Assembly (NCBI GenBank): GCA_037893225.1
Contig: JAZGUH010000145.1
Span: 1,178,001 to 1,242,000, forward strand
DNA length: 64,000 bases
DNA from: Hippasteria phrygiana
Taxonomy: Eukaryota; Echinodermata; Asteroidea; Valvatida; Goniasteridae
Reading direction: 5' to 3'
Below the pieces are notes generated by a model. It was not told where the DNA came from. It made no database searches and saw only the letters and a program-made list of their open reading frames with translations. The translations under genes and the position numbers were made by a program. Positions 1 through 12,480 of this stretch are shown in pieces. The stretch's first letter is position 1; every line of letters starts with the position of its first letter.

Positions 1-120
1 GAAAATTTAGAGCAAATCCAATATAACACAAAGGAATTCTGGGAAGGGCGGATAACCATGGCTTAAATGTGCATGCTGTTTATAAAAAGGGTTGATTTCT
101 AGTCTTTTTTCAAGTCGCTA
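1..120 (+). repeat. Junction module J, partial copy
   Basis: This is the right-hand part of a segment of about 165 bp that recurs at least nine more times in the window. It carries ACAAAGGAATTCTGGGAAGG, a TATAAAAAGGG string and a T6 run, and ends in CAAGTCGCT. What follows CAAGTCGCT differs from copy to copy; here it is unit A. The module is therefore a mobile or recombining boundary rather than part of unit A. Confidence 0.8.
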
Positions 121-930
121 ATCACAGGTAGCTGTGGACGGTGGTATCCGAAACCGTGCGTAACGTTTCGCTAACTTCCTAATCATGCAGAATCAAGCCT
201 AACAAAGTACGTACATACGCTGCAGATGCCAAATTTCCACACACGTATAGTCTGCAACAACAACAAAATCTATCCGTACATGCGAGATTCGCCGTTTAGA
301 GCTGGAAGGACTTACATTGGGTTCACAGCGTTTTTTGTTTGGAGCGCCGATATCTTCCGTTTCCCTGAATATATCAACCAAACACTCACCCAAAATGCAG
401 AGTAGTCATTCATGCAGCGACTGATCCCCTAAAAATGAGAATACGATCAAGTTAAACCCGAAAAAACATTTTTCGTGCAACCCGGAGCATGCACAAACGA
501 GCTGTGCATATATTATGGTAGTGGATTCTTAAACATGACATGGATACATGTATATCGGCCAGCGGCACTGCGCGCGCCTCGGGGCTCAATGGGTGCCTCT
601 TGGAGTTGGACGTGAAATTCGACTTTTCGTCTGGCTCCTATTTGAACCTTAGTGTCTGCACCTTAATCCTCGAACTCTACTTGTATGTGACGTATCTAGT
701 ATTTTGGAGGCCGTTGTAAGGGTGAAACCGGATGCTTTTGTTGAGACCTCAGATACATTTTCAGAAAAACCACACGATCACTGCAGACGACCTTGGACCC
801 TACTATCGGCAGATCATGTCCAAACGTTTAAAAAAGGCGATAGAGGGTCCAATCATGGAGGAAGTTCAGTAGGACAGCAACATGTTTCAATTTGGTGGTC
901 CAGATATTCAGGTAAGCATGTCGAAAATTG

Positions 931-1770
931 CGAAATTTTAGTTTAATATCCCGCACCAGCATGGTTCAGAAGCAGCGAAATCTTGGAAAATAACCAACCC
1001 TGCTTGTCTAAATATGTGGCACTACGTGTTATTTTTAAAGATTTATCTCCTAAATATTTGTGGAATATGAGATAGAAATTTACATAGTACAAAATATATA
1101 TATGAACACTCTACATGTACATTACTAAAAGAAATTTGTGACCATACACACTGCCAAGAATACATGTAAAGTCAAAACAAACATGTTTTCCCTCTATTTA
1201 GCAGTGCAAATTCTCCAACAAAAGCCTCAAACTTATGTGATTACACAATTATGAACATGAATGGATTGCAGATAAATGCTTTGACATGTTGGACAGACAT
1301 TTTCAACGCAACTTGAAAAAGTTGTTGTTGGGGAGTGAGTTATGCCCCTATACTAGTCTTGTCTCAGAAAAGTTACAGCCCAGTCTGCAAGTCGGTCCTA
1401 CATGTAGTACATCTGTACAAATTATAAACCCAACCAGCTAGTCAGAAACAGCGAAATCTTGGAAATTAACCAACCCTGCTTGTCTAAATATGTGCCACAA
1501 CCTGTTACTTCAAGATTTATCTCCTAAATATTTGTGGAAAATGAGACACAAATTTACTGTACATGTATGTGAACACTGTAGTGAAAATTCCCCAACAAAA
1601 TGTAATTACACAATTCCGAGGAGAGATTTTACTTTAATACCCCTACCAGCATGGGTCAGAAACAGCGAAATCTTGGAAAATAACCAACCCTGTTTGTCTA
1701 ATATGTGGCAGAACTTATTTCAAGATCTATTTCCTAAAGATTTGTGGAAAATGAGACAGAAATTTACATG
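931..1770 (+). repeat. Three internal copies of a 150-bp motif in unit A
   Basis: Copies lie at about 931-1083, 1441-1556 and 1618-1770. Each reads GATTTTACTTTAATACC, then CAGAAACAGCGAAATCTTGG, then a stretch about CAAGATTTATCTCCTAAATA. The first part is also the arm of the foldback element at 39553-39925, so unit A seems to have gained several partial copies of that family. Confidence 0.7.
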
Positions 1771-3399
1771 TACATGTATGTAAACACTGTAGTACATGTA
1801 CATTAATTTGTGACCAGACACTGCCAAGAATAATTAAGGCTATGTATAGTGAACACAAACTGTTGTCCTCTATTTAGCAGTGAAAATTCCCCAACAAAAG
1901 CCTCCAACTAAAGGTTGTGCCATATAATGACATGATTATGAAGAGAGATTTTACTTTCAAACCCCCACCAACTGAATAAACTAAAGAGTTTGATGTCTAA
2001 AATACAAACATTGTCACATATAGCACTGCAATATTTTGGCAATGCTTAATTATTATACACAGCCCAGTCTGTAAGTTGGGCCTGGGGACTGCATGTCTCT
2101 GTACAAATTACCCCACCAGCTCACCCTGAACCCCTTATAAAAACCCCAAAACACAACACATGAATAAAATATAGAAATACACAGGGGGATAATTTTTATT
2201 GTTCCCTATTTCAGATTTGATGACAGCATGTACATTTGTCAGTGAAGATGGCAGTGGATCAAACAGAATTGAGCTGCAGTACCTAACTTTTGCCATATCT
2301 TAAGAACTTTATTCAACACTTTCTTTAATAAACCACCTTCTGTGTACTTACAGACAGCAATATTGAACAAATGGAAGTCAGACTTTTGCAATTGAAATGT
2401 ACAGTGATATGATACAAATAAGCGATGGGTTTCACATGTAACATTGACACCAGTGTCTATGTTACATGTAAAATCCACAAAACATCATATTTTATGCCTC
2501 ATATTTACTGAAGAGGTCTGATTTTCATATCTTTTCATTAGAGATATATATCCTTAACTAGTTCGTAAAATGTAGACATGTTCAAGGCAAATCAATTTAA
2601 ATATGTCAGAAAATGTATTTTTGTTTCACATGTAACACGGACACCATATTTTTTTCATTTACGGAATGACTCATAAGCCTATATCTACCAGCTTTTTTAG
2701 AAGAGTCGCACGTTTCATACCCTAATAAGACCTACTTATAAGTTTATAAAATTAGTAACAATTAGAACAATTAATAAAAGCAGAGAGAATATAATGACAT
2801 TTTAAGGTACTGGTTTCACGTGTAACAGGACACAAAATTTGGAGGAATGTCACACACACATTTTGACAATATATCTTCATCGAGTGTGAAAAAACAATCC
2901 AAAGAATCCTTTATTGGACTTGTGAAACTACTAATTGCAAATGTGCATGAACAACGTATCCAGATCAGGGAAAACTGATAAAGGTAGAAAATATATATTT
3001 TAGGGTTTAAATATTGCCCTTTTTGGCAAAATGTCACACTTTATGTACCCAACTCCATGGAATGAACCACATACATGTAGGTTTAACTCAATACACGTAC
3101 ATGTAAGCTCAATGTAATGTGGGCACATGAAAATGATATAATTGAAAACAAGATAAGAGATGGTAGCTGAATATTAAACCTAATCATGTAAATGATATCG
3201 TAACCATAAAAGTCCTCAATTCTCAGTACATGATTTTTCACACACCCTAGGAGATTATTAGGGTAATGGTTTGTATGCAATCTGTTTAGACTATAAGAAA
3301 ATATACTTTAAAAGAAAACAAAGCAGACAGTACATACCTACATTTTGATATTTAATGGTAGCCGCATTAAATAGTTTTATTCCACCATGATTGTGTGCA

Positions 3400-3414
3400 G
3401 GGGGGGGGGGGGGG
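3400..3414 (+). repeat. Poly-G tract (15 G)
   Basis: A pure G run lies inside unit A. The second copy of the unit has 17 G at 53725-53741, so the tract is inherited and length-variable. Such runs often cause assembly errors. Confidence 0.9.
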
Positions 3415-4193
3415 TCCTGTTATCAACTTGGATGAGAAATGTGCAGTATGGTGATGATACTGTAACTTATAATACCACAGAGAACAATTCTTTTAAATAT
3501 TATATTACTGAAAAGAGTAAAACAAAAATTGAAATAAAATGAGGGCCAATAGTAGTCATGTTAGGTTAACCCTATTATGGATTTTTGTTGAATTAATATT
3601 TTGGTCATTTTGGAGGACAATTTCAGTTAAAAGTTGTGACCATTATTGCTAAATTGCTAATTTTTTTAATTGAAAATTTGAGCCTAATTTATTTCTGATC
3701 AATTTGTTATAAATATAAACATATTTTTATGAGTCATTTAAAATAGTAACAATAAACAAACACCAATTATTATAAACAATTAAATGATCAAAACTAAATA
3801 AAACAAAATTAAAGCCAGTCGGAGCACTGACAGAAAATTGGGCATTGCAAATAGCGCCGCCAATGCCGGTTCGCGTGAATCTCTCTACTAACGTGCTAGC
3901 TCCATGTGTCTGCTGTATGTGATTTAGCCATTTACTATCTTTCTTCTTTATATCTTTTTTTCTGTCTTCTTTGCTGATGGTAGCTGTTAGTGCCACAGCC
4001 ATTATGTACATCTTATAATATATCATCTTATCTTTTATTATTAAAGTGGGTGGATCGGATGGCTGTAATGGGAGGAGGAGGGCATTATTAATTAACACTT
4101 ATTTTCAAAAGCTAACAAATGGTTAGCCCCATATCAGGGGTTCATCAGTATCATAATACCAAACAACTTTTCTCTGCAAAATGATATTAAATG

Positions 4194-4275
4194 TCATGGA
4201 AATTGTCATGTTTTAGTCTTGGAAAGTCCTGGAAAGGTCATGGAATTTGGTTTTCAGATTTCTGTGGGAACCCTG
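4194..4275 (-). mobile_element. hAT-like terminal fragment ending unit A
   Basis: Read on the minus strand, the end starts CAGGGTTCCCACAGAAATC and continues with repeated CCATGAC / CCAGGAC words. A terminus starting CAGGGTTCCCAC is typical, from memory, of hAT-type non-autonomous elements in aquatic animals. No matching opposite end is seen near position 121, so this may be a truncated relic built into unit A. The same end recurs at 54600. Confidence 0.45.
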
Positions 4276-5047
4276 ACTTGACTTTCAATGATGGTCATCA
4301 CATGTCACGTGACGTCATCTTAAAGGGGCATTTTTCGAAGCCATATATCTATGGAAGTACAAGTTCGATTAAGTTGAAACGTGGTATCTAGATAGGCCAG
4401 CGTGTGTTACAGATAGAAATTGATGTGACGTCATGATGACGTCATCATACGATTTTATAGTATTTTTTTACTTTTTGAACCTTTTAAAGTCATATCTCAT
4501 CAACAGTACATACTAATTTCGAAATTCTTTTTATTAGGTCCGTTAGGTCATAGATACTTACATATAAATGCAAAAAATGTTTGCCGTCATGATGACGTCA
4601 TAAAAAATGTGCTATTTTTGAAGCACGTATAAGGGTAGGTTCGATCGTCATGAAAATTGGTGGGCCAGTTGGTATTGTCATTAGCATGTAAAATTCAAAG
4701 TGCCGTCATGGTCACGTCATTGGCTGATTTTTTGTGAATCTTTAAATGTTTCACATTTCATTGTAGGCCTACTCTCCAATTTTATATTGTCATTGATCAA
4801 ATTGACTCCAATCTTGACACAGGCCAAGATCACGTTGCAAACTTGCTTTGAGAAGTGCTGGCGTTATAACGTCATCATGGATCACGCAACATTGTTTGAA
4901 GTTTGAAGTTTGAAATTTGGGTCATGAAATCTCAGATCTTAGAAAACTCATCAAAGACAAGACCCTTAACAACTTTTATGCTGAATAAAAATACAAAAAA
5001 ACGGAAAAGCCCTATGTTCTGTTCTTGTAACAGACATAGAAGTCTAG
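4276..5047 (+). repeat. CRE-array unit ending in a Helitron-like terminus
   Basis: The segment resumes with CATCACATGTCACGTGACG and holds several CRE pairs, then ends at the hairpin-CTAG terminus at 5012-5047. The same stretch follows unit A copy 2 (54601 to about 55260), but there the terminal hairpin is missing. No gene is seen. Confidence 0.75.
5012..5047 (+). mobile_element. Helitron-like 3' terminus 1
   Basis: A hairpin (CTATG-T-TCTGTT paired with AACAGA-CATAG, loop CTTGT) at 5012-5039 is followed four bases later by CTAG at 5044-5047 and a T run. A stem-loop just upstream of CTAG with T after it is the known layout of a Helitron 3' end. CGGAAAAGCC precedes the hairpin, as in most sister copies. 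Confidence 0.6.
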
Positions 5048-5479
5048 TTTTTTTTTCTTCTTCTTCTTCTTTTAGTTCTGACCAAAATCCCATAGACTTT
5101 GTACACGAATTTTGTGCGCGGCACTTTGGTCACTAAACAACATTAGATCTTAATCAGACTTAACACAAACATAGACCCTAAGCTGAAATTGTATGCCGAA
5201 GAGTGACGTCATGATGACGTCATCACGTGATTTATTATGAATTTTTGAATTTTTAAAATCGTTACATTCTTTTCAATATATCTAGCGAACGAAACAAGAT
5301 TTTTTCAAAATTCTTTTTGTTATAGCTTTGGTATGTCTCAAAGATATGTCCTAAAAGGGAAAAATTGTGTGACGTCAAGATGACGTCATCAAAATTTTTT
5401 TTTTTTTTTTACGCATGTCAGGGTCGGTCCGATTATAAAAATGTATACATTCAATTTTTCTCTACCTAATTCCAAAATT

Positions 5480-5640
5480 TCATGATCGTGGCTCACTCAA
5501 GTAAGAAATAACAGCCATTTCAAAATTTAGACCAAATTCAATATAACACAAAGGAATTCTGGGAAGGAGGGATAACCATGGCTTAAATGTGCATGCTGTT
5601 TATAAAAAGGGTTGATTTCTAGTCTTTTTTCAAGTCGCTA
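5480..5640 (+). repeat. Junction module J, full copy
   Basis: The module begins near TCATGATCGTGGCTCACTCA and ends in CAAGTCGCT. Other copies end at about 120, 6036, 8860, 10895, 11295, 46791, 50358, 61431 and 61832, all on the plus strand. A diverged copy lies reversed at about 42000-42120. The downstream sequence is different in several cases (unit A, an ATTGCC...ATAGCATT segment, or an AT-rich GAATTTTTGAA segment), so the module marks a breakpoint between array segments. Confidence 0.75.
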
Positions 5641-6935
5641 GATAATTTGAATTTTTGAAATCGTAACATTCTTTTCAATATATCTAGCGAACAAAACAAG
5701 ACATTTTCTAAATTCTTTTTGTTATAGCTATGGTATGTCTCAAAGATATGTCCTAAAAGGGAACAATTGTGTGACGTCAAGATGACGTGATCAAAAATGT
5801 GGGTTTTTTTTAACGCATGTCAGGGTCGGTCCCATTATAAAAATGTATACATTTAATTTTTCTCTACCTAATTCCAAAATTTCATGATCGTGGCTTACTC
5901 AAGTAAGAAATAACAGCCATTTCAAAATTTTGACCAAATTCAATATAACACAAAGGAATTCTGGGAAGGGCGGATAACCATGGCTTAAATGTTGTTTATA
6001 AAAAGGGTTGACTTCTAGTCTTTTTTCAAGTCGCTAGACTATTGCCGATAGCATTTGTAAACGTTTTCTTTCTTACCGGCCAGTTTGGCTACTTAAAAAA
6101 TTGGCAAACACTTAGACCAACTGCTCAGAATGTGTGCCGAATTTTTACGTCATGATGACGTCATCACATGTCACGTGACGTCATCTTAAAGGTGCAGTTT
6201 GGAAGTCATGTATCTACAAAAGTACAAGTTTGATTAAGTTGAAAGTAATATCTAGGTTAGGTAGCCCAGTAGGTTTATAAATGAAGATTAACATGATGAT
6301 GACATCATCACATGTCACGTGACGTCATCTTAAAGGTGCAGTTTTGGAAGTCGTATATCTACAAAAGTACAAGTTCGATTACATTGAAATGTAATATCTA
6401 AATAAGTCTGCAGGTTTATAGATGAAAAGTAACATGGCATTATGATGAAGTCATTATATGTCACGTGACGTCATCTTAGAGGGGCAGTGTTCGAAGCCAT
6501 ATATCTACAGAAGTACAAGTCTGATTAAGTTGAAATGTGTTATCTAGTTAACATATATGAAGACCTCATAGCATAGATGTCTGTAGAACAATGACGTCAT
6601 GATGACGTCATCGGGGTCACGTGACGTCATCTTAAAGGTGCATATGTTAAGGTCCTATATCTGGAGAACTGTACTTAATATTGCATCCAATCTTGGTATG
6701 CTGGTAGGCCAACTCGCATTACAGATGAAAATTGATGTGACGTCACGATGACATGATCATACAATTTTATAGCTTTGTTTAAGTTTTCCAACTTTGAAGC
6801 CATATCTCTTCCACGGAACATGCAAATGTCAAAATTCTTTTTTTTAAACGTTTGTTTGGTCACATATACTTAAATATAAATGTGAACAACGTATGCAAAA
6901 TTCCAAGTGATGTAATAAAAAAAACCGGAAAAGCC

Positions 6936-6971
6936 CTATGTTCTGTTCTTGTAACAGACATAGAAGTCTAG
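6936..6971 (+). mobile_element. Helitron-like 3' terminus 2
   Basis: The hairpin at 6936-6963 has the same stem as terminus 1, followed by CTAG at 6968-6971 and T6. Two copies of the CTTTTCCG hairpin minisatellite follow immediately. Confidence 0.6.
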
Positions 6972-6977
6972 TTTTTT

Positions 6978-7056
6978 GGCTTTTCCGAAATCCTTCGGAA
7001 AAGGCTTTGTTTTTGTTCTGATTTTTTGGCTTTTCCGACACTCCGTCGGAAAAGGC
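6978..7056 (+). repeat. Hairpin minisatellite, two copies
   Basis: Two units 50 bp apart each form a perfect stem. The first pairs CTTTTCCGAA with TTCGGAAAAG around ATCC. The second pairs CTTTTCCGAC with GTCGGAAAAG around ACTCC. The last stem pair differs in a compensated way (A-T against C-G). Each unit is followed by TTTGTTTTTGTTCTGA and a T run. Confidence 0.8.
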
Positions 7057-7383
7057 CTTGTTTTTGTTCTGATTTTTTTTTTTTTTCTTCTTCTTCTTCT
7101 TCTTTTAGTTCTGACCAAAAGCCCATAGACTTTGTACACGAATTTTCTCCGCGGCACTTTAGGTCTTAAAAAACCTCAGATCTTAACCAAACTTACCTCA
7201 AACATAGACCCTAAACTGAAATGGTATGTCGAAGAGTGACGTCATGATGACGTCATCACGTGTCACGTGACGTCATCTTAAAGGTGCGTTTTTCAAGGGC
7301 CCATATCTAGAGAACGGTAGGTCCGATTTCCTTTAAACCTGATATGTTGGTAGGCTACCTCGTGTTATAGATGAAGATTGAGG

Positions 7384-8270
7384 TGACGTCAAGATGACGT
7401 CATCATACGATTTTATAGTAATTTTTCAGTTTTTGAACCTTAAAGTTTCTTAAAGCCATATCTTATCAACAGAACATGCTAAATCAAAAATTCTTTTTGG
7501 AATAGCTTTGTTAGCTCCTATATTCTTTCACATGAATGGGAAAAATGTGTGACGTCATCATGACGTCATCAAAAATTGGCTTTTTTGAAACACATATAAG
7601 GGTATGTCCGATCGTCATAAAAATTACTGGGTAGGTAGATAATGCCACTAGCATGTAAAATCCAAAGTGACGTCATGATGACGTCATCGGCTGATTTTCT
7701 ATGAATTTTTAGTTTTATCCCAAATCCCATAGACTTTGTACACGAATTTTGTACGGGACACTTTGGTCACTAAACAACCTCAGAATTTGTTAATGTTTCA
7801 AATTTAATTGTGCTATTTAAATTTTATACTGTCGTTGATCAGATTGACTTCAATCTTGACAGGCCAAGACCACGTTGCAAATATTTGCTTTGACAAGTGC
7901 CGTCGTGATGACGTCATCATGGGTCACATGACATCATCTTAAAGGTGCATATTTTAAGGTCCTATATCTAGAGAACTGTACTTAAGATTGCATCCATTCC
8001 TAGTATGCTAGTAGGCCAACTAGCATTACAGATGAAAATTAATGTGACGTCACGATGATTTTATAGCTTTGTTTAAATTTTCCAACTTTTAAGCCATATC
8101 TCTTCCACGGAACATGCAAATGTCGAAATTCCTTTTTGAAAACGTTTGTTTGGTCACATATACTTAAATATAAATGTGAACAACGTAGCCTATGCAACAT
8201 TCTAAGTGATGTAATAAAAAATGCGGAAAAGCCCTATGTTCTGTTCTTGCAACAGACATAGAAGTCTAGT
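7384..8270 (+). repeat. Recent duplicate, left copy (1908-bp spacing)
   Basis: From about 7384 to 8270 the sequence matches 9292-10178 almost perfectly at an exact offset of 1908 bp. This includes shared oddities such as CTAAATCAAAAATTC. Similarity falls on both sides, so a recent unequal exchange or gene conversion is likely. Confidence 0.85.
8234..8269 (+). mobile_element. Helitron-like 3' terminus 3
   Basis: Same hairpin family as terminus 1, with loop CTTGC, at 8234-8261. CTAG lies at 8266-8269 and is followed directly by a TTC microsatellite. Confidence 0.6.
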
Positions 8271-10177
8271 TTCTTCTTCTTCTTCTTCTTCTTTTAGTTC
8301 TGACCAAAATCCCATAGACTTTGTACACGAATTTTGTGCGCGGCACTTTGGTCACTAAACAACATCAGATCTTAATTAGACTTAACACAAACAATGACCC
8401 TAAGCTGAAATTGTATGCCGAAGAGTGACGTCATGATGACGTCATCACGTGATTTTTTATGAATTTTTGAATTTTTAAAATCGTTACATTCTTTTCAATA
8501 TATCTAGCGAACGAAAAAAGATTTTTTCAAAATTCTTTTTGTTATAGCTTTGGTATGTCTCAGAGATATATCCTAAAAGGGAAAAATTGTGTGACGTCAA
8601 GATGACATCATCAAAAATGTTGGTTTTTTTTAACGCATGTCAGGGTCAATCCGATTACAAAAATGTATACATTGAATTTTTCTGTACCTAATTCCAAAAT
8701 TTCATGATCGTGGCTCACCCAAGTAAGAAATAACAGCGATTTCAAAATTTAGACCAAATTCAATATAACACAAAGGAATTCTGGGAAGGGCAGATAACCA
8801 TGGCTTAAATGTGCATGCTGTTTATAAAAAGAATTGATTTGTAGTCTTTTTTCAAGTCGGTGAATTCCTTAATTTTTTAAATGGCAACATTCTTTTCAAT
8901 ATATCTAGCGAACAAAACAAGATATTTTCAAAATTCTTTTTGTTATAGCTTTGGTATGTCTCAAAGATATGCCCTAAAAAGCGAAAATTGTGTGACGTCA
9001 TGATGACGTAATAAAAAAGAATGTTTTTCAAGTCGCTAGAACATTGCCCATAGCATTGTAAACGTTTTCTTTCTTACCGGCCACTTTGGGTACTTTTAAA
9101 CTTGGTAGACACTTACCCCAACTGCTCACAATGTGTGGCGAACTTTTACGTCATGATGACGTCATCACATGTCACGTGACGTCATCTTAAAGATGATTTT
9201 TCAAGGGCCCATATCTAGAGAGCCGTAGGTCCGATTGCCTTTAAACCTGGTATGTTGGTGGACCACCACGTGTTATAGATGAAAATTGACGTGACGTCAT
9301 GATGACGTCATCATACGATTTTATAGTAATTTTAAAGTTTTTGAACCTTAAAGTTTCTTAAAGCCATATCTTATCAACAGAACATGCTAAATCAAAAATT
9401 CTTTTTGGAATAGCTTTGTTAGCTCCTATATTCTTTCACATGAATGGGAAAAATGTGTGACGTCATCATGACGTCATCAAAAATTGGCTTTTTTGAAACA
9501 CATATAAGGGTATGTCCGATCGTCATAAAAATTACTGGGTAGGTAGATAATGCCACTAGCATGTAAAATCCAAAGTGACGTCATGATGACGTCATCGGCT
9601 GATTTTCTATGAATTTTTAGTTTTATCCCAAATCCCATAGACTTTGTACACGAATTTTGTACGGGACACTTTGGTCACTAAACAACCTCAGAATTTGTTA
9701 ATGTTTCAAATTTAATTGTGCTATTTAAATTTTATACTGTCGTTGATCAGATTGACTTCAATCTTGACAGGCCAAGACCACGTTGCAAATATTTGCTTTG
9801 ACAAGTGCCGTCGTGATGACGTCATCATGGGTCACATGACATCATCTTAAAGGTGCATATTTTAAGGTCCTATATCTAGAGAACTGTACTTAAGATTGCA
9901 TCCATTCCTAGTATGCTAGTAGGCCAACTAGCATTACAGATGAAAATTAATGTGACGTCACGATGATTTTATAGCTTTGTTTAAATTTTCCAACTTTTAA
10001 GCCATATCTCTTCCACGGAACATGCAAATGTCGAAATTCCTTTTTGAAAACGTTTGTTTGGTCACATATACTTAAATATAAATGTGAACAACGTAGCCTA
10101 TGCAACATTCTAAGTGATGTAATAAAAAATGCGGAAAATCCCTATGTTCTGTTCTTGCAACAGACATAGAAGTCTAG
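8270..10177 (+). repeat. CRE-array unit 4 (1908 bp)
   Basis: The unit spans one exact 1908-bp period from CTAG to CTAG. It has a TTC run, the common start, a J module ending near 8860, an ATTGCCCATAGCATT segment (from about 9045), CRE/E-box composites near 9160-9185, and the right copy of the duplication at 9292-10178. No gene is seen. Confidence 0.8.
10142..10177 (+). mobile_element. Helitron-like 3' terminus 4
   Basis: The hairpin lies at 10142-10169 and CTAG at 10174-10177. It is the 1908-bp duplicate of terminus 3, but here the hairpin minisatellite follows the CTAG, so sequence has been added or lost exactly after the terminus. Confidence 0.6.
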
Positions 10178-10185
10178 TTTTTTTT

Positions 10186-10264
10186 GGCTTTTCCGAAATC
10201 CTTCGGAAAAGGCTTTGTTTTTGTTCTGATTTTTTTGGCTTTTCCGAAATCCTTCGGAAAAGGC
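10186..10264 (+). repeat. Hairpin minisatellite, two copies
   Basis: Two units at 51-bp spacing both have the CTTTTCCGAA / TTCGGAAAAG stem with loop ATCC. They are followed by a T run and a long CTT microsatellite (about 10294-10329). Confidence 0.8.
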
Positions 10265-11589
10265 TTTGTTTTTGTTCTGATTTTTTTTTTTTTTCTTCTT
10301 CTTCTTCTTCTTCTTCTTCTTCTTCTTTTAGTTCTGACCAAAATCCCATAGACTTTGTACACGAATTTTGTCGGCGGCACTTTAGGTCTTAAAAAACGTC
10401 AGAACCTAACCAAACTTACATCAAACATAGACCCTAAGCTGAAATTGTATGTCGTAGAGTGACGTCGTAATGACGTCATCACGTGATTTTTTATGAATTT
10501 TTGAATTTTTAAAATCGTAACATTCTTTTAAATATATCTAGCGAACAAAACAAGATATTTTCAAAATTCTTTTTCTTATAGCTTTGGTATGTCTCAAAGA
10601 TATGCCCTAAATTGCGAAAATTGTGTGACGTCATGATGACGTCATCAAAAATGTGTTTTTTTGTTAACGCATGTAAGGGTCAATCCGATTACAAAAATGT
10701 ATATATTGAATTTTCCTGTACCCAATTCCAAAATTTCATGATCGTGGCTCACTCAAGTAAGAAATGACAGCCATTTCAAAATTTAGACCAAATTCAATAT
10801 AACACAAAGGAATTCTGGGACGGGCTGATAACCATGGCTATTATGAGCTTGCTGTTTATAAAAGGGGTTGATTTCTAGTCTTTTTTCAAGTCGCTGAATT
10901 TTTGAAGTTTTAAAATCGTAACATTCTTTTCAATATATCTAGCGAACAAAACAAGATATTTTCAAAATTATTTTTGTTACAGCTTTGGTATGTCTCAAAG
11001 ATATGCCCTAAATGGCGAAAATTGTGTGACGTCATGATGACGTCATCAACAATATTTTTTTTTAAAACGCATGTAAGGGTCAATCTGATTACAAAAATGT
11101 ATACATTGATTTTTCCTGTACCTAATTCCAAAATTTCGTGATCGTGGCTCACTCAAGTAAGAAATAGGAGCCATTTCAAAATGTAGACCAAATTCAATAT
11201 AACACAAAGGAATTCTGGGAAGGGCTGATAACCATGGCTTAAATGTGCATGCTGTTTATAAAAGGGGTTGATTTGTAGTCTTTTTTCAAGTCGCTGAATT
11301 CTTGAAGTTTTATAATCGTAACATTCTTTTCACTATATCTAGCGAACAAAACAAGATATTTTCAAAATTCTTTTTGTTATAGCTTTGGTATGTCTCAAAG
11401 ATATGCCCTAAAAAGCGAAAATTGTGTGACGTCATGATGACGTCATAAAAAAATTCTTTTTTCAAGTCGATAGAATATTGCCCATAGCATTTGTAAACGT
11501 TTACTTTCTTACCGGCCACATTGGCTACTTTTAAACTTGGCAGACACTTACCCCAACTGCTCACAATGTGTGCCGAACTTTTACGTCCT

Positions 11590-12480
11590 GATGACGTCAT
11601 CACATGTCACGTGACGTCATCTTAAAGGGGCATTTTTCGAAGCCATATATCTACAAAAGTACAAGTCCGATTCAGTTGGAACGTAAGGTATGCCACCTGG
11701 TGTTATAGATGAAAATTGACATGACGTGATGATCAAGTCATAACATGTCACGTGGTGTCATCTTAAAGGGGCACTCGCTAGATTATTGCCTATAGCATTT
11801 GTACACGTTTTCTTTCTTACCGGCACTTTGGGTACTTTTAAACTTGGCAGACACTTAGACTAACTGCTCACAATGTGTGCCGAACTTTTACCTCTTGATG
11901 ACGTCATGACATGCCACGTGACGTCATCTTAAAGGGGCAGTTTTTGAAGCCATATATCTACAAAAGTACAAATTCGATTAAGTTGAAAAGTAATATCTAG
12001 GTAGCCCAGTAGGTTTATAGCTGAAAATTGACATGACATTATCATAATTGATGTCATCACATGTCACGTGACGTCATCTTAAAGGGGCAGTTTTTGAAGC
12101 CATATGTCTACAAAAGCACAAGTCCGATTAAGTTCAAAAGTAATATCTAGGTAGCCCAGTAGGTTTATAGATAAAAATTGAATTGACGTTATGATGACGT
12201 CATCACATGTCACGTGACGTCATCTTAAAGGGGCAGTTTTTGAAGCCATATATATACAAAATTACAAGTTCGATTAAGTTGAAAAGTAATATCTAGGTAG
12301 CCCAGTAGGTTTATAGCTGAAAATTGACATGACATTATCATGATGTCATCACATGTCACGTGACGTCATCTTAAAGGGGCAGTTTTTGAAGCCATATCTA
12401 CAAAAGTACAAGCTCGATTAAGTTGAAATGTAATATCTAAGTAGGCCAGCAGGTTTATAGATGAAAATTGACATGACGTC
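11590..12480 (+). repeat. Tandem ~150-bp monomers with CRE/E-box composite
   Basis: The monomer reads ATGTCACGTGACGTCATCTT, AAGGGGCAGTTTTTGAAGCC, ATATCTACAAAAGTACAAG, a GATTAAGTTGAAA segment, AGGTAGCCCAGTAGGTTTAT and back to the composite. Units follow each other at about 120-170 bp. This is the basic monomer from which the longer 604-bp unit is built. Confidence 0.75.

Larger units (their letters stand above)
121..4275 (+). repeat. Unit A copy 1 (4.2-kb dispersed repeat)
   Basis: The segment is repeated almost base for base at 50359-54600 and from 61833 to the window edge, each time directly after module J. No recognisable protein is encoded. Short ORFs (for example 199-393 and 2239-2478 on the minus strand) recur in the copies but change length, so they are probably not genes. 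Internally it holds three copies of a motif of about 150 bp (931-1770), a poly-G tract, and a right end that resembles a hAT-type terminus. It could be a non-autonomous transposon or a host segmental duplication; the start is set by the J junction and the end by the return of CRE repeat. Confidence 0.8.
5048..6971 (+). repeat. CRE-array unit 2
   Basis: The unit runs from the CTAG at 5047 to the next CTAG at 6971. It starts with a T run and a TTC microsatellite, then TAGTTCTGACCAAAATCCC, the common start of these units. Two J modules end at 5640 and 6036, and about 150-bp monomers with CRE pairs and GTCACGTGAC follow from 6150. No coding region is evident. Confidence 0.75.
6972..8269 (+). repeat. 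CRE-array unit 3
   Basis: The unit starts with the hairpin minisatellite and a TTC run, then the common start, and ends at the CTAG at 8269. It contains E-box/CRE composites (for example near 7258-7275) and CRE pairs near 7384, 7550 and 7670. Its right half is almost identical to 9292-10177. Confidence 0.75.

Noticed and set aside
199..393. 64-codon ORF repeated at 50437 and 61891
   Set aside because: Conserved only because the whole 4.2-kb unit is duplicated; the C-terminal part changes frame between copies.
3727..4098. 123-codon minus-strand ORF in unit A
   Set aside because: In copy 2 the frame is shortened to 63 codons and altered, and no family is recognised, so coding function is not supported.
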